Source of the DNA: Symbiodinium natans
Lineage: Eukaryota > Sar > Dinophyceae > Suessiales > Symbiodiniaceae
Direction: 5' to 3'
Assembly: GCA_905221605.1 (NCBI GenBank)
Contig: CAJNDS010002576.1
Span: forward strand, 1-64,000
Length of the DNA: 64,000 bases
Shown: one piece after another, positions 62,063-64,000 of the stretch
Layout of the letters: each line of letters begins with the position of its first letter
How positions within the stretch are numbered: the stretch's first letter is position 1
Program-made: the position numbers and the translations under genes
Notes under the pieces: model-generated
Told to the model about the DNA's origin: nothing
Databases searched by the model: none
The model's input: the letters and a program-made list of their open reading frames with translations, nothing else

Positions 62063-62347
62063 AACCCTTGCCCATTTCGGGTAATAACACCACCTTCGGG
62101 AATATGGATGGGGTAAATTGTTATTCCTATACTGGTCTTGGTAATGGGGAAGTGGTGGGATTATTTAGGGGATTGTAGTAGGGAGTATAGGAATAATCCT
62201 CTTATATGGATGAGGTAATCGGTTATTCCTATACTGGTATTGGTCATGGGGTAGTAGTGATATAGTTGGTGAGGTGTAGGGAGGAGTATAGGAATAATCG
62301 TCTAATGGGTTGACTGGTGGTATTATCACCCAAAATGGGCAAGGGTT
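62063..62347. mobile_element. Foldback MITE, 285 bp
   Basis: Terminal inverted repeats begin AACCCTTGCCCATTT (62,063-62,077) and end AAATGGGCAAGGGTT (62,333-62,347), followed inward by GGGTAATAACACCACC and its imperfect complement. Inside, GGTTATTCCTATACTGGT occurs near 62,135 and 62,220, and its complement AGTATAGGAATAAT near 62,185 and 62,285, so the whole element can fold. No coding capacity. No clear target duplication. Confidence 0.75.
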
Positions 62348-63974
62348 TTCCAGCGCCCAAGAGAGGAATGATTTTGGGTAAGGTGGTGCATCCGGCCTTG
62401 ACATGGGTACTCACATTCTGTTTCGGAGCATAGACAAACAGCGCAGAGCTCTGAATCGTTTCGCATGGTCCGGACGCCTCACGCACGAACATCTGCGGAC
62501 GGCGTCTCTTCGGGGATTGGGGTTCTCAAAACATGAGAGTGATGCCTTGCAGCTTTGGCTTCGCGCAGTGGCTGCTTGAGGATTGTTGTTTCTAGAGCTA
62601 AAACTCGGGCTTTGCTAGGTCATGTTTTAACCTGCGCCCCCAAAGAGCGCGAGGATTTGCACTGCTTTTACATCAGGAGAGGCACGGTGCAACAACAATG
62701 TGATTTGCACGAACGACTGGCGAGCATATCGCACGGGTGCACCTCGCCCTGCAACACTAACGTGATTGCAGAAACTCCTTCTATGTCCTCTTCGCATCCC
62801 ACGCACAGGAAACACACAGTTCAAGAGAATGGGCCAAAACATCTCTAAGCTTTGCGAATTTCGAAAGCACAAATTATGCACAGAATGCTGGAAATAGAAT
62901 GGTTTCCCTGCACCCAGCCAGCCGTAAGGCTACACGGCTCACAAATACTGTGACCCCCCAAAAACCATGCATCAGCTGCCGGCTGTGGGAAACCCCATAG
63001 GATGCCGCAAAAAATTGGTGGGTGTACCCGGAAAAAGTGGGACATTTAAACCTAATGTTTCCCTTCGTTGACGTTTTGGATCACGCATCTACTCTGAGCT
63101 TCTTTCCTGCGTCCCCCTGCCGGCGCACCTCACACCCCTACGTGGGAGTTTCCGGAAATAGGGGTACTTTTTTTTTGGGGGGGGTCCCGATAATTAGGAT
63201 TATACGATGTGGCGGTATATTAAGACCCCTACATATGTAATGGAGGCGTCCAGGCACCTGAGCTGGAATTTCGGAGAGCTTGAAGCAAACTTCAACGAAT
63301 GACGCCTTGATGCATCGCTTGCTCGCTACCTTTAGGGTTTGCAAGTTTAGGGTTTTCAGTGTAATTAGGGTTTTCCGTACAGGTCAGGTTTGTTTTGGTT
63401 TTGGGAAGCACAAGCTGCACGAAATACATTTAAAGCCAGCCTCCAAGAATGCATTTGTACGTTCCTGTTGATTTTGAGCCTTCGGGATTCCTGCGAGACT
63501 TCAGAAATATCAGGTCTTATGGCTTTTCCTATACAAACAAAGAACACGTCGATGAGCTCACCTTAACACAACACAAAACCATTTGGCATACCCCGGGATG
63601 CACGGATCGTGATGATCATGGTTGGTCACAAAGCACAACAGCAGCGCCATGGTTCTCATGCCGAGTGCACTATCACGACAATCAAACGAAACGAGTGACG
63701 AAGGATGCAAAAAGTAAATCAAAAGGATTAAATCCTATGTGTGGGGAGGGCTGAAAACGGCCATATAAGCTTTCGGTCCGGATTTTCAATGAGCTTCCCT
63801 CGATTGAAGCGAGGAAAGTTACTCATAACAGGTTGACTTCTTCTCCAGCCTCTTAGCCTCCTCCAAGATTTCTGTGCATCGCGAACGAATGTGTGGATCT
63901 GGTTGAATTTGAGGGTTGCCAAGAACCCAGTAGGGTTCAGAACGGCATGATATTCTGTTGGAACGCTGCTTTGC
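62348..63974. other. No recognised gene
   Basis: Open frames up to about 100 codons show no domain. There is a T9G8-like run at about 63,168-63,185 and a few TTTAGGG words near 63,332-63,355. Confidence 0.5.
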
Positions 63975-63997
63975 CCCTAAACCCTAAACCCTAAACC
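63975..63997 (-). repeat. Short CCCTAAA tract at window end
   Basis: Three CCCTAAA units; may continue past the window. Confidence 0.8.
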
Positions 63998-64000
63998 ATC

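Overview
The window reads as nuclear DNA of a dinoflagellate, most like Symbiodiniaceae. Four things point that way. TTTAGGG-type telomere-like tracts are scattered on both strands. A 12-nt core of the dinoflagellate spliced leader (TTTTGGCTCAAG) occurs three times, twice inside an LTR pair. One host gene has introns best explained by GC and GA donors. The retroelements carry domain combinations (OTU protease, methyltransferase-like) that fit dinoflagellate transposons. I see nothing prokaryotic: no operons, tRNA, rRNA or CRISPR. Domain calls rest on motif reading only.

Layout. 1-5.2 kb is AT-rich and holds a decayed reverse transcriptase (RT) pseudogene. 5.2-19.3 kb has no gene I recognise; it is built of segmental duplications, minisatellites and telomere-like tracts. 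19.3-29.2 kb is a minus-strand host gene in three recognisable exons with a TIR-like signature. Its second intron (8.3 kb) holds a nearly complete LINE: ORF1 with an OTU-type protease and zinc fingers, and ORF2 with endonuclease, RT and RNase H. 29.3-30.2 kb has telomere-like tracts and a 400-bp CA repeat.

30,240-55,322 is one LTR retrotransposon of about 25 kb, bounded by two 300-bp LTRs (TGTGA...TCACA, about 98% identical), with a candidate primer-binding site and polypurine tract. It encodes Gag with CCCH fingers, an aspartic-protease-like domain, the C-terminal part of a Ty3-type RT, RNase H, a DD35E integrase and a degenerate methyltransferase-like (MT) domain. After that come the N-terminal half of the RT, a Tpt1/KptA-like RNA 2'-phosphotransferase domain, RanBP2-type and C2H2 fingers, a membrane segment, a SWIM finger and a PLD-type HKD nuclease domain. 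The RT is therefore split and circularly permuted. The MT domain is interrupted by a 7.75-kb insertion (39,699-47,449) with terminal inverted repeats and a 9-bp target duplication. That insertion contains telomere-like inverted repeats, a hairpin array, a 15-copy minisatellite and a 550-bp TAG repeat.

55.3-64 kb holds a diverged direct repeat, a small ORF behind a spliced-leader relic, a minus-strand Ty3-type RT relic, an AT-rich island with two small ORFs, and a foldback MITE.

The Tpt1-like and PLD-type domains in one retroelement polyprotein, the permuted RT, and a 24-bp GC-rich motif that recurs at module boundaries are the best candidates for something undescribed.
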